Under the pieces are notes generated by a model. It was not told the origin of the DNA and searched no databases. It saw only the letters and a program-made list of their open reading frames with translations. A stretch of DNA of 64,000 nucleotides from Acidovorax sp. (GTDB taxonomy: Bacteria > Pseudomonadota > Gammaproteobacteria > Burkholderiales > Burkholderiaceae_C), in contig JAUXZO010000129.1 of assembly GCA_030692685.1 (NCBI GenBank), positions 1-64,000 of the forward strand, read 5' to 3'. This document shows positions 1 through 7,802 of this stretch, in pieces (the first letter of the stretch is position 1; each line of letters begins with the position of its first letter). A program made the translations under genes and the position numbers.

Positions 1-548
1 TCAACATCGACGAAGAGGCCAAGTCCGGCACCCTGATCAGTTTTGAGGAAGATGAACAAATGGAACAAGCCATCGTATCTGGCATCGCGTTCAACCGCGA
101 CGAAGCCAAAATTTCCATTCTCGGCGTGCCCGACAAGCCCGGCATTGCCTACCAGATCCTGGGCGCCGTGGCTGATGCCAACATCGAGGTCGATGTGATC
201 ATCCAGAACGTCAGCAAGGACGGCAAGACCGACTTCAGCTTCACCGTCAATCGCAACGACTACGCGCGTACGGTCGAACTGCTCAATGAAAAAGTGCTGC
301 CGGAGCTGGGTGCACAAGAAGTGGCGGGCGACACCAAGATCTGCAAGGTGAGCATTGTCGGCATCGGCATGCGCAGCCATGTGGGCGTGGCCAGCAAGAT
401 GTTCCGCACCTTGAGCGAAGAAGGCATCAACATCCAGATGATTTCCACCTCCGAGATCAAGACCTCGGTGGTCATCGACGAAAAATACATGGAACTGGCC
501 GTGCGCAGCCTGCACAAGGCGTTCGAACTCGACCAGCCGGCGGCCTGA
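1..548 (+). CDS. lysC: Aspartate kinase, C-terminal part (partial)
   Basis: The reading frame is open from base 3 and ends at TGA 546-548, so the 5' part of the gene lies outside the window. The visible ~181 residues are the tandem ACT regulatory region of aspartokinase. Recognisable pieces are GTLISFEEDE, ILGVPDKPGIAYQILGAVADANI, DVIIQNVSKDG and VSIVGIGMRSHVGVASKMF. The enzyme phosphorylates L-aspartate, the first step to lysine, threonine and methionine, and the ACT domains bind the feedback amino acids. An in-frame ATG at 60 is internal, not the start. tRNA-Ser follows after 43 bp. The identification is secure from family recognition. Confidence 0.96.
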   Translation, partial: NIDEEAKSGTLISFEEDEQMEQAIVSGIAFNRDEAKISILGVPDKPGIAYQILGAVADANIEVDVIIQNVSKDGKTDFSFTVNRNDYARTVELLNEKVLPELGAQEVAGDTKICKVSIVGIGMRSHVGVASKMFRTLSEEGINIQMISTSEIKTSVVIDEKYMELAVRSLHKAFELDQPAA

Positions 549-591
549 GACTGCCAGAAACGCCTCGAAAATGAGGCATAATAGCTGGATT

Positions 592-684
592 GGAAACGTG
601 ACCGAGTGGCCGAAGGTGCTCCCCTGCTAAGGGAGTATGGGGTGTAGAGCCTCATCGAGGGTTCGAATCCCTCCGTTTCCGCCA
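592..684 (+). tRNA. tRNA-Ser (anticodon GCT)
   Basis: The acceptor stem GGAAACG (592-598) pairs with CGTTTCC (674-680), followed by discriminator G and an encoded CCA (682-684). The anticodon stem CTCCC/GGGAG encloses the loop CTGCTAA, giving anticodon GCT. A long variable arm (class II, serine) and the T-loop GTTCGAATC are present. The 3' end is the prophage attachment site, and the tRNA remains intact after integration. Confidence 0.97.
671..684 (+). other. attL core (tRNA-Ser 3' end)
   Basis: CTCCGTTTCCGCCA is repeated exactly at 43272-43285. The bases on either side of the repeat differ between the two copies, so the crossover must lie inside these 14 bp. Integration at a tRNA 3' end is typical for this integrase class. 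Confidence 0.85.
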
Positions 685-696
685 GAGCTAAAAAAG

Positions 697-722
697 CCCG
701 CCCCAAAAAGGCGGGTTTTTTT
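697..722 (+). terminator. Intrinsic terminator after tRNA-Ser, phage side
   Basis: Stem CCCGCC (697-702) and GGCGGG (710-715), loop of seven bases, then a T run from 716. A-rich bases precede the stem. Because it lies to the right of attL it belongs to the prophage, so after integration the phage supplies the tRNA terminator. Confidence 0.85.
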
Positions 723-843
723 ACGTCTGCACTTGGCGTTGACCCCATATAAAACAACGTGGTACGCTATGTTTCATGTTGTTTTATACAGTACCCTTGC
801 AGGCGGCGCCCAATCGGTTTTCAAGCTCAATGCAAATTTTTAT

Positions 844-863
844 GGCCTACACGATGGCCCACA
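844..863 (+). repeat. Left arm-type repeat, candidate integrase-binding site
   Basis: GGCCTACACGATGGCCCACA matches GGCCTACGGGATGGCCTACA at 43202-43221 in 17 of 20 positions and in the same orientation. Each contains two copies of a GGCCTAC-like half. The two copies lie just inside the prophage ends, as expected for arm-type sites. Confidence 0.6.
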
Positions 864-874
864 GAAATTGAGCT

Positions 875-2149
875 ATGCCGAAGCGAATTCTTGAAATGAC
901 CTCACTGGAAGTTTCCAGGCTGCGCGTGGAAGGCTCCCATGCTGTGGGCGGGGTCAGCGGCTTGTATCTGCGGGTTGAAGGCGGGTCGCGCACCTGGGTT
1001 TTGCGCTATGTGCACATGCGCCAGCGTAGGCGGATGGGCCTGGGTAGCTATCCCGGCGTGACGCTTGCCTCAGCGCGTGAAGCGGCCCGCGCTGCGCTGG
1101 GGCAGCGCGACGCGGGCACCGATCCCATCAAGCTGCGCCAGGACGAACGCGAGGCCGCCCGGCTGGCCGCCGCCCAGCGGCTGGAGTTCGACAAGGCCGC
1201 CGATGCCTTCATCACCGAGCACGAAAGCACCTGGCGCAACGCCAAGCATGCCCAGCAGTGGCGCAACACGCTCACCACCTACGCATCGCCGCACTTCGGC
1301 CGGCTGTCTGTCTCCGAGATTGACCAGTCCCACGTCCTGCGCGCTTTGTCGCCCATCTGGAAGACCAAGACCGAAACCGCAACGCGGCTGCGCGGGCGCA
1401 TTGAACAAGTGCTGGATTGGGCGACCGCCCACGGCCACCGAATCGGCCCCAACCCTGCACGCTGGCGCGGGCAGCTGGAGCACATATTGGCCAACCCAGA
1501 AAAGGTCGCTCCAGTCAAACACCGTGCTGCGGTGCCAGTGGTCGATCTGCCGGCTGCCTATCAACAGATAGCCGCCGTTGACGGCCAAAGCGCCCGCGCG
1601 CTGTGCTTCCTGATCTTGACCGCCGTGCGCTCTGGCGAGGTGCGGGGAATGGTGTGGGGTGAGGTTGATCTTGACGCCGCCCTTTGGGTCATTCCTGGCG
1701 AACGCATGAAGGCCAACAAGGAGCATCGCGTGCCACTGTCGCGCCAAGCCGTGGCATTACTTCGCACGCAGGAGGCCGCGCGCGAGGAACTGGTGGAGCA
1801 CGTGTTCCCAAGTAACCGCAAAGGTCCTCTGTCGGACATGGCATTCACCGCCCTGATGCGTCGGCACAAGCTGGCCGCTGTTCCCCATGGGTTCCGCTCG
1901 ACCTTCAGAGACTGGGCGGGTGAGACAACGCAACACCCGCGTGATGCTGTAGAGCTCTGCTTGGCTCACACCATTGATACCAAAACAGAAGCCGCTTATC
2001 GTCGCGCCGACATGCTCGATAAGCGCATGGTGATCATGCAAGAATGGGCCGACTATGCAGCTCCAAGCGTTTCACCTGCTCTCCAGCCTAATGACGACGT
2101 CAGTACCTCTCGCCCGTTTCCAGGTTGCATTCAAAACGCCCATCGCTAA
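875..2149 (+). CDS. int: Phage integrase, tyrosine recombinase
   Basis: 424 aa. The N-terminal 90 residues are a DUF4102-type arm-binding domain (GLYLRVEGGSRTWVLRY, MGLGSYPGVTLASAREAA), followed by a SAM-like core-binding domain. The catalytic domain shows R252 (LTAVRSGEVRG), a Lys around 279-282 (MKANKEHRVPLS), H338 and R341 (PHGFRSTFRDWA), H365 (LAHT) and Tyr375 (EAAYRR). It would catalyse integration and excision at the tRNA-Ser 3' end, 190 bp upstream. The last 78 bp overlap the convergent gene at 2072-2905, and the C-terminal tail after about residue 395 looks unconserved. Confidence 0.95.
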   Translation: MPKRILEMTSLEVSRLRVEGSHAVGGVSGLYLRVEGGSRTWVLRYVHMRQRRRMGLGSYPGVTLASAREAARAALGQRDAGTDPIKLRQDEREAARLAAAQRLEFDKAADAFITEHESTWRNAKHAQQWRNTLTTYASPHFGRLSVSEIDQSHVLRALSPIWKTKTETATRLRGRIEQVLDWATAHGHRIGPNPARWRGQLEHILANPEKVAPVKHRAAVPVVDLPAAYQQIAAVDGQSARALCFLILTAVRSGEVRGMVWGEVDLDAALWVIPGERMKANKEHRVPLSRQAVALLRTQEAAREELVEHVFPSNRKGPLSDMAFTALMRRHKLAAVPHGFRSTFRDWAGETTQHPRDAVELCLAHTIDTKTEAAYRRADMLDKRMVIMQEWADYAAPSVSPALQPNDDVSTSRPFPGCIQNAHR

Positions 2150-2905
2150 CCACGTGGCCAGCAGCGTGCCGTAGATTTTCCATTGGCTCGTCATGCCAAT
2201 AGACTCTAAGAAGTACGCGAGAAAAATCACTGCAACAAATCCTGTCGTCAACGACGTGATTGCAGCTATAGGCACCGACATGTTGACACCCTCGCGTGCA
2301 AGGAGGCTAGGCATCGTCAAATCGGCAATACACAGGAGTATGAGTCCGATAAACAGGAGGACGCCCCCAAGGACACGCTTCGTTTCGCTCTTAGGCGTGT
2401 TTTCAAGCTCCATCTTTTGAACCCCCGCAATCCGGACCCTCGGGGTGAACGTGGGCTTGTCCCCGGTACTAAGTATCAAAAGGCTGAACGTCTCCCCAGC
2501 ATTTAGCAATAGCGGAGGAACTTGAACAACTTGGCCGTCTGACGTAGGCTTGACTTCCAGGTCTTGCGGACTGACCGATGCGACTTGCACCCGTACAACG
2601 TTCGTTCCTGGCTGCGACCGCAACTCGATAGGCGACTCAAAATCCGATGCAGGAATAGGGCGCGACCCGTCACTTTTGATCTCAATAGTTGTCAGATATG
2701 GTCGCTCAAGCACGACGCCATCGACCGAAACCTGAAGGCCCTTGAGAGCACTTGTTGATTCGGGTTGCAATGAAACTTGGCTAACGACCCGACCTGTGAG
2801 CGATTTCGACGTGCGCTCAAAATAACTCTGAAATAGCAGAACTACCAGCCCAGCGATCACACCACCAACTAATGTGTGGTGAAGCATTTTTTTTACAAAG
2901 TTCAC
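2072..2905 (-). CDS. Predicted membrane protein, prophage moron
   Basis: 277 aa from a GTG at 2905 preceded by GGAGAGGG; an in-frame ATG 39 bp upstream has no ribosome site. One membrane segment lies near the N-terminus (LVGGVIAGLVVLLFQSYF). It is followed by a beta-rich soluble part of ~150 residues and three hydrophobic segments near the C-terminus (VLLFIGLILLCIADL, IAAITSLTTGFVAVIFLAYFL, YGTLLATWLAMGVLNA). No family is recognised. It converges on and overlaps the integrase 3' end by 78 bp. It is probably an accessory gene expressed from the lysogen, for example a host-surface or exclusion function, but that is inference. Confidence 0.7.
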   Translation of the reverse strand: MNFVKKMLHHTLVGGVIAGLVVLLFQSYFERTSKSLTGRVVSQVSLQPESTSALKGLQVSVDGVVLERPYLTTIEIKSDGSRPIPASDFESPIELRSQPGTNVVRVQVASVSPQDLEVKPTSDGQVVQVPPLLLNAGETFSLLILSTGDKPTFTPRVRIAGVQKMELENTPKSETKRVLGGVLLFIGLILLCIADLTMPSLLAREGVNMSVPIAAITSLTTGFVAVIFLAYFLESIGMTSQWKIYGTLLATWLAMGVLNATWKRARGTDVVIRLESR

Positions 2906-3015
2906 TTTTCCCTCTCCGCGTTGAGCACCCGCGGTATAGCACACCTCAAGCGCAGTTGGAAAAGCATCACTCTGAAAGCTCTCGCATCAGTTAGTGCGCG
3001 CTCGTTAGCGCCACG

Positions 3016-3213
3016 TCACTCCTCATTGCCGCTGCCCCAGGCCCTCGGGCGCCCCTGCAACCACTCCACCACCTCCGCCACGAGCCAAAACAGCTTGGCC
3101 CCCATCTTTCGAGGCGGCGGAAATGCACGCTGCTCGATCAACGCCCGCAGCGTGTTTTCCACAATGCCCAGCTCTTCCAGCAGCTGGGCCTTATTCATGA
3201 TGATCTGGCCCAT
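3016..3213 (-). CDS. AlpA-like helix-turn-helix regulator / excisionase-like protein
   Basis: 65 aa. MNKAQLLEELGIVENTLRALIEQRAFPPP followed by AEVVEWLQGRP is the winged-helix AlpA/Xis-type DNA-binding fold (a helix-turn-helix that reads a recognition helix, then a wing and a residue pair fixing the back of the fold). GGAGGG lies 6-7 bp before the ATG at 3213. It is the promoter-distal end of the early minus-strand operon. A role in excision or late gene regulation is plausible; the exact one cannot be told. Confidence 0.75.
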   Translation of the reverse strand: MGQIIMNKAQLLEELGIVENTLRALIEQRAFPPPRKMGAKLFWLVAEVVEWLQGRPRAWGSGNEE

Positions 3214-3216
3214 GTG

Positions 3217-3507
3217 TCAGCCCTCCGCGTGTAAGACCTGAAACCCCAGGCCCATCGCCAGCGCATGCTCCACCTTCGCCCCGCGCGACTTCTCCCAGCC
3301 GGGAAGCAGGTACACCGCATCGCATGTCACCAGCCGCGCAATGTCCAGCCGCATGCAGTCCAGCCACTTGGCCGTGGGGTCCGCGTTGATTTCGGCCGGG
3401 TTCTCCACATGGTGGCCCTGAGCGCGTAGAGTCGCCGCGGCTTCGTGGAAGGCGAGAAAGTTCAGGTCAGGGTAGCCCGTCATCGGGCCTGCAACGTAAA
3501 TACGCAT
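3217..3507 (-). CDS. DUF4406 protein (nucleoside deoxyribosyltransferase-like)
   Basis: 96 aa. MRIYVAGPMTGYPDLN, the conserved ENPAEI and the Asp/Glu-rich DAVYLLPGWEKSRGAKVEHALAMGLG are typical of DUF4406, related to nucleoside 2-deoxyribosyltransferases. These proteins are common in phages and may act on nucleotides, but substrates are generally unknown. Start ATG at 3507 has GGGAGGG upstream. It lies 1 bp from the preceding gene and 3 bp from the next, so it is in the same operon. Confidence 0.85.
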   Translation of the reverse strand: MRIYVAGPMTGYPDLNFLAFHEAAATLRAQGHHVENPAEINADPTAKWLDCMRLDIARLVTCDAVYLLPGWEKSRGAKVEHALAMGLGFQVLHAEG

Positions 3508-3508
3508 G

Positions 3509-3730
3509 TCAGCCCTCCCGACTCACTCGCCGGCCCATCAGCAGGCTGGGCGGTTGATTGGCCGCGCTGCGGTGCTGCAGCTCGGGGCAGGTGTACGGCT
3601 TGCCCGTCTTCCAGCTCAAGCTGATGGGCTGCGCGGTGCTGTAGTCCACACGCTCTGCTTGCCTGATCTGAGCCCAGCGCGATGGCTCCACGGGATGTGC
3701 CAAGTCGGCAGCGTTCTTTGGTTTCGCCAT
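3509..3730 (-). CDS. Hypothetical early phage protein
   Basis: 73 aa, start ATG at 3730 with GGAGG 8 bp upstream. Basic and short (MAKPKNAADLAHPVEPSRWAQIRQAERVDYS...), with one Cys in PYTCPELQHRS. No family recognised. It is packed 1 bp before the DUF4406 gene within the early operon. Confidence 0.65.
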   Translation of the reverse strand: MAKPKNAADLAHPVEPSRWAQIRQAERVDYSTAQPISLSWKTGKPYTCPELQHRSAANQPPSLLMGRRVSREG

Positions 3731-3733
3731 GGT

Positions 3734-4009
3734 TCAAACCTCCGCGCGTTCTTCGATGCGCTCCACGCGCAGCACGTTCTTGCCGCTGGTGATGTGCGCA
3801 TTGGCCTCGGCCTGCTCTGCGTTGGCAGCCTTCACGCGGATCGTGGGCAGCAGATCGGCGTCTGCCAGGTCTTCCACGTCCGAAAGCGTGACGCCCTTGG
3901 GCACAAGCGTGGCGCGGTAGCTGTGCAGCAGCTGGATGCCATGCACTGGCACGCTCTGCGGCACGCCCTTGGCGGTGTATTTGTCGATGTAGGTTTGTTG
4001 GTTTTGCAT
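3734..4009 (-). CDS. Hypothetical early phage protein
   Basis: 91 aa from the ATG at 4009 (MQNQQTYIDKYTAKGVPQSVPVHGIQL). The open frame runs further upstream but would overlap the neighbouring gene. Mixed alpha/beta composition, with a YRATLVPKGVTLSDVEDL segment. No family recognised; early operon member, 3 bp from the next gene. Confidence 0.65.
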   Translation of the reverse strand: MQNQQTYIDKYTAKGVPQSVPVHGIQLLHSYRATLVPKGVTLSDVEDLADADLLPTIRVKAANAEQAEANAHITSGKNVLRVERIEERAEV

Positions 4010-4037
4010 GCTCTTGATTTCTAAGGTGGTGACTACT

Positions 4038-4259
4038 TCAGGCCACCAGCTGCAGCTGGGCCTGGCCGGGATGGGTGGCGGGTGCTGCCGCTGGCGTGCG
4101 GCGTTTGCGGCGCGGCTTGGCGGCGTCGGCCAGGCGCTGGCGCTCCGCTTCAAAAACGGCGCGCAGGTGCTCGGGCGTGGTTGCCGCCTCGGGCACGTAG
4201 CCGCCGTGCAGCGGGCGCTGGTAGCAGTGCACGCGCGGCTCGGTTCGTTTGGCGTTCAT
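4038..4259 (-). CDS. Hypothetical early phage protein, basic
   Basis: 73 aa, start ATG at 4259 with AAGGAG 7 bp upstream. It has a helical middle (PEHLRAVFEAERQRLADAAK) and a very basic patch PRRKRRTP. The ATG overlaps the stop of the preceding gene by ATGA, indicating translational coupling. Function unknown. Confidence 0.65.
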   Translation of the reverse strand: MNAKRTEPRVHCYQRPLHGGYVPEAATTPEHLRAVFEAERQRLADAAKPRRKRRTPAAAPATHPGQAQLQLVA

Positions 4260-4531
4260 GGGTTGCTCCTTTCGGGCTGGGTGGTAGGGTGGAAAAGGTC
4301 GGTGCGCGTGATGCGCACGGTGGAAAGCGCGGCCAGCAGGTCGGCCAGCAGCTCGGCGGGCGTGTCCAGCACATCGCTCTGCATCTGCTCGCGGGCCTCG
4401 GCGCCGTCTTGCATGTCTTCGCAGCGGCGGCGGGCGGCCATCAGCACCTGGCGGCGCAGCGGGGAGGCGGTTTCAGCCACGCCGCGGCCTGCCTGGGCGG
4501 CGGTGGTGCGTGTGGTGGGCTGCTTTTTCAC
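4256..4531 (-). CDS. Hypothetical early phage protein, GTG start coupled to gpA
   Basis: 91 aa using GTG at 4531, whose last two bases form part of the gpA stop (GTGA overlap). The sequence begins VKKQPTTRTTAAQAGRG and is helical with an acidic middle (CEDMQDGAEAREQM, AELLADLLAALSTVRITRTDLF). No family recognised. The 4-base overlaps at both ends argue that it is translated as part of the replication operon. Confidence 0.6.
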   Translation of the reverse strand: MKKQPTTRTTAAQAGRGVAETASPLRRQVLMAARRRCEDMQDGAEAREQMQSDVLDTPAELLADLLAALSTVRITRTDLFHPTTQPERSNP

Positions 4532-6510
4532 CAGTCCCACCCGGTTTCTTCTTCTTCGACCATCACCGGCCGCATTTTTTTGTAGAACTCGACCACTTCC
4601 GGGGTCGCCCATTCCTCAATTCGGTGAGCGCCAGGCGCTAAAACGGCCTGCGACAGCTCGCCGTCGAAGCGGGCCGTACAGTTATTGAAACCAGTCCAAG
4701 CGCGCGGCAAAGCCGCGCGGGCCGGGGTCGCACCCTGGCCCTGCGCTTGACCTGGCAAACCGCTGGCGCTGGCATCAGCCGCATGCACTGCATGCGTGGA
4801 TTCACCGATCACAGGCGCCCACGCAATGCGGCGGCTCACCATCCAGCGCCCGCACATGCGGCCCCGCTGTGGCTTCACGCCCACGATGCGGCCCACCTTG
4901 ATCTCTTCGCCGTATTTGTTGACCTGGCCATCCTCTGGCGTGCGGTGCGCGGTGCGCAGGTGCCAGTCATGCCGCCGCAGCGCATGGCCGCCCATGGCCT
5001 CCATGAACGCGCGCCAGTCGGCCCTGATGTCGCCGCGGCGGTGACATGCATGGAAGGCGCGCACAGTGGCTTTGTCGCCCTCGGTCTGGAACAGCTCCAG
5101 CTGGTCGGGCGACACGCGGCGCAGCTCGCGCCACACCGTCACGCTCGGCATGCCGATGGTTTGAAACTGCCGGATTCCCCAGTGCGCAGCCCACGAGTCC
5201 ACACGGCGGAACCCCTGGCCCGATTCCTTCATATCCTTGGAGTCGGTTTCGCCCAGGTCCAGCGTTATCTGCTGGCCGTCCACCACGTCCATGTGCTCAG
5301 CCAGCGCAAGGTGGCCCACGCTCTTGGCGATGTACTTCGCCACGTAGCCAGCGGCGCCGCCCTTCACCATGCGTTTGATGTTCACGCGGTTCTCTTGCGC
5401 CCCGCGTTCATCGCCGCTATCACTCAGCCAGTAGTGGCGCACCTTGTCTTCAATGGCCTGGGCGGCCGCTTCGTCTTCGGCCCATATCAGGGCGTGCCAG
5501 TGGGGGGTGGCGTCGTGGTGCGGTTCGGCCACGCGCAGGCCGTACATGCGTACACCCTTGTGGCCCAGTGCAGCGCGGGTTTTGGCCCACATATCGCGCA
5601 GCCACAGCTGGCCATCGCGTGGGGTGGCGCCTTCATACTTTTTGTTTGGAATGGGGCGACCACCGCTGCCCAGCTTCACGGGGTGGAACCGACTTGGCAG
5701 AGTTAGCGTGACGAACAAGCCCACATGGCCGCGCGAATCGGCGTATTCCTCCGCCCCCCGAATGCGCGTCATCAGCTCGCCGCCGCGGATGATCGGGTTG
5801 GCGTTGCCCAGCTGGGCCAGCTCGCGCAGGTTGTAGACCTGGCCCGCTTCATTGCGAAACAGCGTGCGCTCTAGCGCCTCGGCATTGCGCTTGAGCTGAT
5901 GTTGCCTGCGCACCAACCCGTTATTACTCACATAGCCGCCGCGGCCCTTGTGCACCTGGCCCAGGCCGATCTCGCCAGCCTCCACCGTGCGCGCAACGTG
6001 CACGCGCAACCGGCGGCGCCACCATGCCGCATCCTGCGCGCGCTTGATTGCGGGCTCGCCCTTTATGGCGATGTCCTCGGTGATGCCCACGCAGCGCACA
6101 AGCAATCGGATGGAATCCACCCGGGCGGCGAGGTCGCCACCGTCGGCAATACACACCGCGTCCAGCTCATCCGCCTCTGCGGCCAGCTTCTTGGCCATGG
6201 CACAGATTTCGTAATCGTCCAGGTTCCACCGGCTCGCGGCTCCAAACTGGTCTTCAAAGTCGGCAATGGACTGCAGCAAGTCCCACGCTACAGCCCAGTC
6301 TGGTGGCGTGGCCAGGTATTCGGCGTCTGTTTGCGCAGCGCCAAAGGTAGGGGGCAACGCCGGGTCAAACCGCGCGCGGATGGCCGCCTGCCAGCCAGCA
6401 GGGGCGCATTTGATGACGCGCTCCATGTGGGTGCGCGCCAGGTGGGCCGTGGGCTTGTTCTTTTCCCATTCGGCCAGGCTGCCGGTGGGTGGCTTGCGCG
6501 GAATAGCCAT
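4528..6510 (-). CDS. A: Replication initiation endonuclease, P2 gpA-like (HUH)
   Basis: 660 aa from ATG 6510, 4 bp after the preceding stop. It nicks the phage origin on one strand and starts rolling-circle replication. The HUH metal-binding motif is TPHWHALIW (H337, H339). The two catalytic tyrosines lie in YVAKYIAK (Tyr389 and Tyr393), spaced as in P2 gpA. The segment DSRGHVGLFVTLTLPSRFHP is the conserved motif 1. The C-terminal region after ~540 is variable. The nick site itself, often inside the gene, was not identified. Confidence 0.93.
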   Translation of the reverse strand: MAIPRKPPTGSLAEWEKNKPTAHLARTHMERVIKCAPAGWQAAIRARFDPALPPTFGAAQTDAEYLATPPDWAVAWDLLQSIADFEDQFGAASRWNLDDYEICAMAKKLAAEADELDAVCIADGGDLAARVDSIRLLVRCVGITEDIAIKGEPAIKRAQDAAWWRRRLRVHVARTVEAGEIGLGQVHKGRGGYVSNNGLVRRQHQLKRNAEALERTLFRNEAGQVYNLRELAQLGNANPIIRGGELMTRIRGAEEYADSRGHVGLFVTLTLPSRFHPVKLGSGGRPIPNKKYEGATPRDGQLWLRDMWAKTRAALGHKGVRMYGLRVAEPHHDATPHWHALIWAEDEAAAQAIEDKVRHYWLSDSGDERGAQENRVNIKRMVKGGAAGYVAKYIAKSVGHLALAEHMDVVDGQQITLDLGETDSKDMKESGQGFRRVDSWAAHWGIRQFQTIGMPSVTVWRELRRVSPDQLELFQTEGDKATVRAFHACHRRGDIRADWRAFMEAMGGHALRRHDWHLRTAHRTPEDGQVNKYGEEIKVGRIVGVKPQRGRMCGRWMVSRRIAWAPVIGESTHAVHAADASASGLPGQAQGQGATPARAALPRAWTGFNNCTARFDGELSQAVLAPGAHRIEEWATPEVVEFYKKMRPVMVEEEETGWDW

Positions 6511-6514
6511 GGTG

Positions 6515-6949
6515 TCAGGCCTTTGCCGCCAGAGCCACCAGGCCCGTAAGGTGCTGCTTTGCACTGCGCACTACGCCGCTGATGCGGCCACGCTCGGGCG
6601 GTGGTATCTCGTGCCAATCGCGGCCAGCCATCTGCAACAGCGAATCCATATCACTGCCCAGGCCAGCAAGCGTCAGAAGGTCTTCGCGCCAGTTGCGTGG
6701 CAGCTTGCGCCACTCTCGTGCCGCAGAGTCCTGAAACTTGCCGTTGCTGACGATGCGCGAGTATTCGTCGCGCAGCTTCATCAAGCCGTGAAGCACATCG
6801 CCCTGCGCTGGCACCAGATCGCCCCGACCATCCGGCGACTGCAGCGTGTTGAGCACCTTCGCGCACGGCTCTTGCGGCTCTGCAACGACGGCGACAAGCG
6901 CCACCGGCACCAGCGCTTCCGCACCCTCTGGACTCAACACTGCACTCAC
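6515..6949 (-). CDS. Hypothetical early phage protein
   Basis: 144 aa, GTG start at 6949 overlapping the upstream stop by GTGA. N-terminal ~30 residues are hydrophobic/acidic (VPVALVAVVAEPQEP); the rest is helical with a tryptophan-rich stretch AREWRKLPRNWREDLLTLAGLGSD. A protein of this size directly upstream of gpA recurs in P2-like phages of related hosts, but its function is not known. Confidence 0.65.
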   Translation of the reverse strand: MSAVLSPEGAEALVPVALVAVVAEPQEPCAKVLNTLQSPDGRGDLVPAQGDVLHGLMKLRDEYSRIVSNGKFQDSAAREWRKLPRNWREDLLTLAGLGSDMDSLLQMAGRDWHEIPPPERGRISGVVRSAKQHLTGLVALAAKA

Positions 6950-7110
6950 CCGGTGGCCCCCAGGCGGCGCACGCCAAAGCCAGCAACCGGCAGGCCCAGT
7001 GCCTCGATGGCATCAAAGGCGCTAGCCCACGCTGCCGCCATGCAGGCGGCCTGCACGGGGCGCATACGCAGGCCACTGGCCGTGCGGTAGGTCATTGCGT
7101 ACACGTTCAC
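6946..7110 (-). CDS. Small hypothetical phage protein
   Basis: 54 aa from GTG 7110 (VNVYAMTYRTASGLRMRPVQAACMAAAWASAFDAIEALG...). It overlaps the upstream 51-aa gene by GTGA and the next gene by GTGA. The conserved-looking AWASAFDAIEALGLPVAGFGVRRL suggests a real small protein. No function assigned. Confidence 0.55.
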   Translation of the reverse strand: MNVYAMTYRTASGLRMRPVQAACMAAAWASAFDAIEALGLPVAGFGVRRLGATG

Positions 7111-7262
7111 TGGGACACCCTCAGCAATGCAGCCACGCAGGCAGCAAAGCCCACCACGGCAAGGGCGACGGCCAACAACACCAACGGTGCAGCGTTCAGC
7201 TCGTTCCCCACAGCTCCCAACACATAGGCCAGCAGCGATACACGGAAGGCGATCACGCGCAT
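7107..7262 (-). CDS. Small two-helix membrane protein
   Basis: 51 aa, ATG at 7262 (MRVIAFRVSLLAYVLGAVGN...). Two hydrophobic segments: residues ~4-18 and VLLAVALAVVGFAACVAALL. Its start overlaps the preceding stop by 10 bp and its TGA overlaps the next GTG. It fits exactly between two neighbouring genes, which supports it despite its size. Confidence 0.5.
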   Translation of the reverse strand: MRVIAFRVSLLAYVLGAVGNELNAAPLVLLAVALAVVGFAACVAALLRVSQ

Positions 7263-7687
7263 TTCGCCACCCCTTGCCCCTGCTGCAGATGGCGCACATC
7301 CACTGTCATGGCAACGGTCAGATGCCCCTTGCGAAGCTCCACGCAGGCACTGGTGGCGTAGTCCGCACGTCGCACCTCACGCATGCCGCAATCGCGCAGC
7401 ACGTTCTCCAGCGTGGCATTCCGCTTGGGGTTCAGTGCTGGGGTCAGCACATGGATACTTTTGCCGCCCCAGCTGTGCAGCTCGTCGCCTTGGATACTTA
7501 TGCCCGCCGCACGAATGGCTGGCATGTAAGCGTCCAGCATGCGCAGCCGCGCGCCCATTCCTTTCAGCTCAGCAATGCGGCGAGCGTGGCGGGCGTGCTC
7601 GGCCTGCAGCGCCTGTTCGAACAATGTGGAAGGCTGCGCCGCTGCAGCGCGGGCGGCCTGGGATGCTGTCTTTCTGGTGGTTGTCAT
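7253..7687 (-). CDS. Hypothetical early phage protein
   Basis: 144 aa; ATG at 7687 with GGAG 5 bp upstream is preferred over the GTG two codons earlier. Helical, basic N-terminus (TRKTASQAARAAAAQ, HARRIAELKGMGARLRML) then a compact C-terminal part (GKSIHVLTPALNPKRNATLENVLRDCGMREVRR). No family recognised. First gene of a tight cluster leading to gpA. Confidence 0.65.
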   Translation of the reverse strand: MTTTRKTASQAARAAAAQPSTLFEQALQAEHARHARRIAELKGMGARLRMLDAYMPAIRAAGISIQGDELHSWGGKSIHVLTPALNPKRNATLENVLRDCGMREVRRADYATSACVELRKGHLTVAMTVDVRHLQQGQGVAKCA

Positions 7688-7802
7688 AAGCACTCCAAAA
7701 AATCAAGACGAACGAATCCCCGCCAGGCGTTGCCGCCTTGCAAAAAATCGGGGTTGTGTGGTGATCGGTGCCGCTGCTTTTCAGCGGCTCAGGGGGCGCG
7801 GG

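Noticed and set aside
637..894. 85-codon plus-strand frame across the tRNA end
   Set aside because: Begins inside tRNA-Ser and spans a terminator.
4747..5706. 319-codon plus-strand frame
   Set aside because: Antisense to gpA, which has intact HUH and tyrosine motifs.
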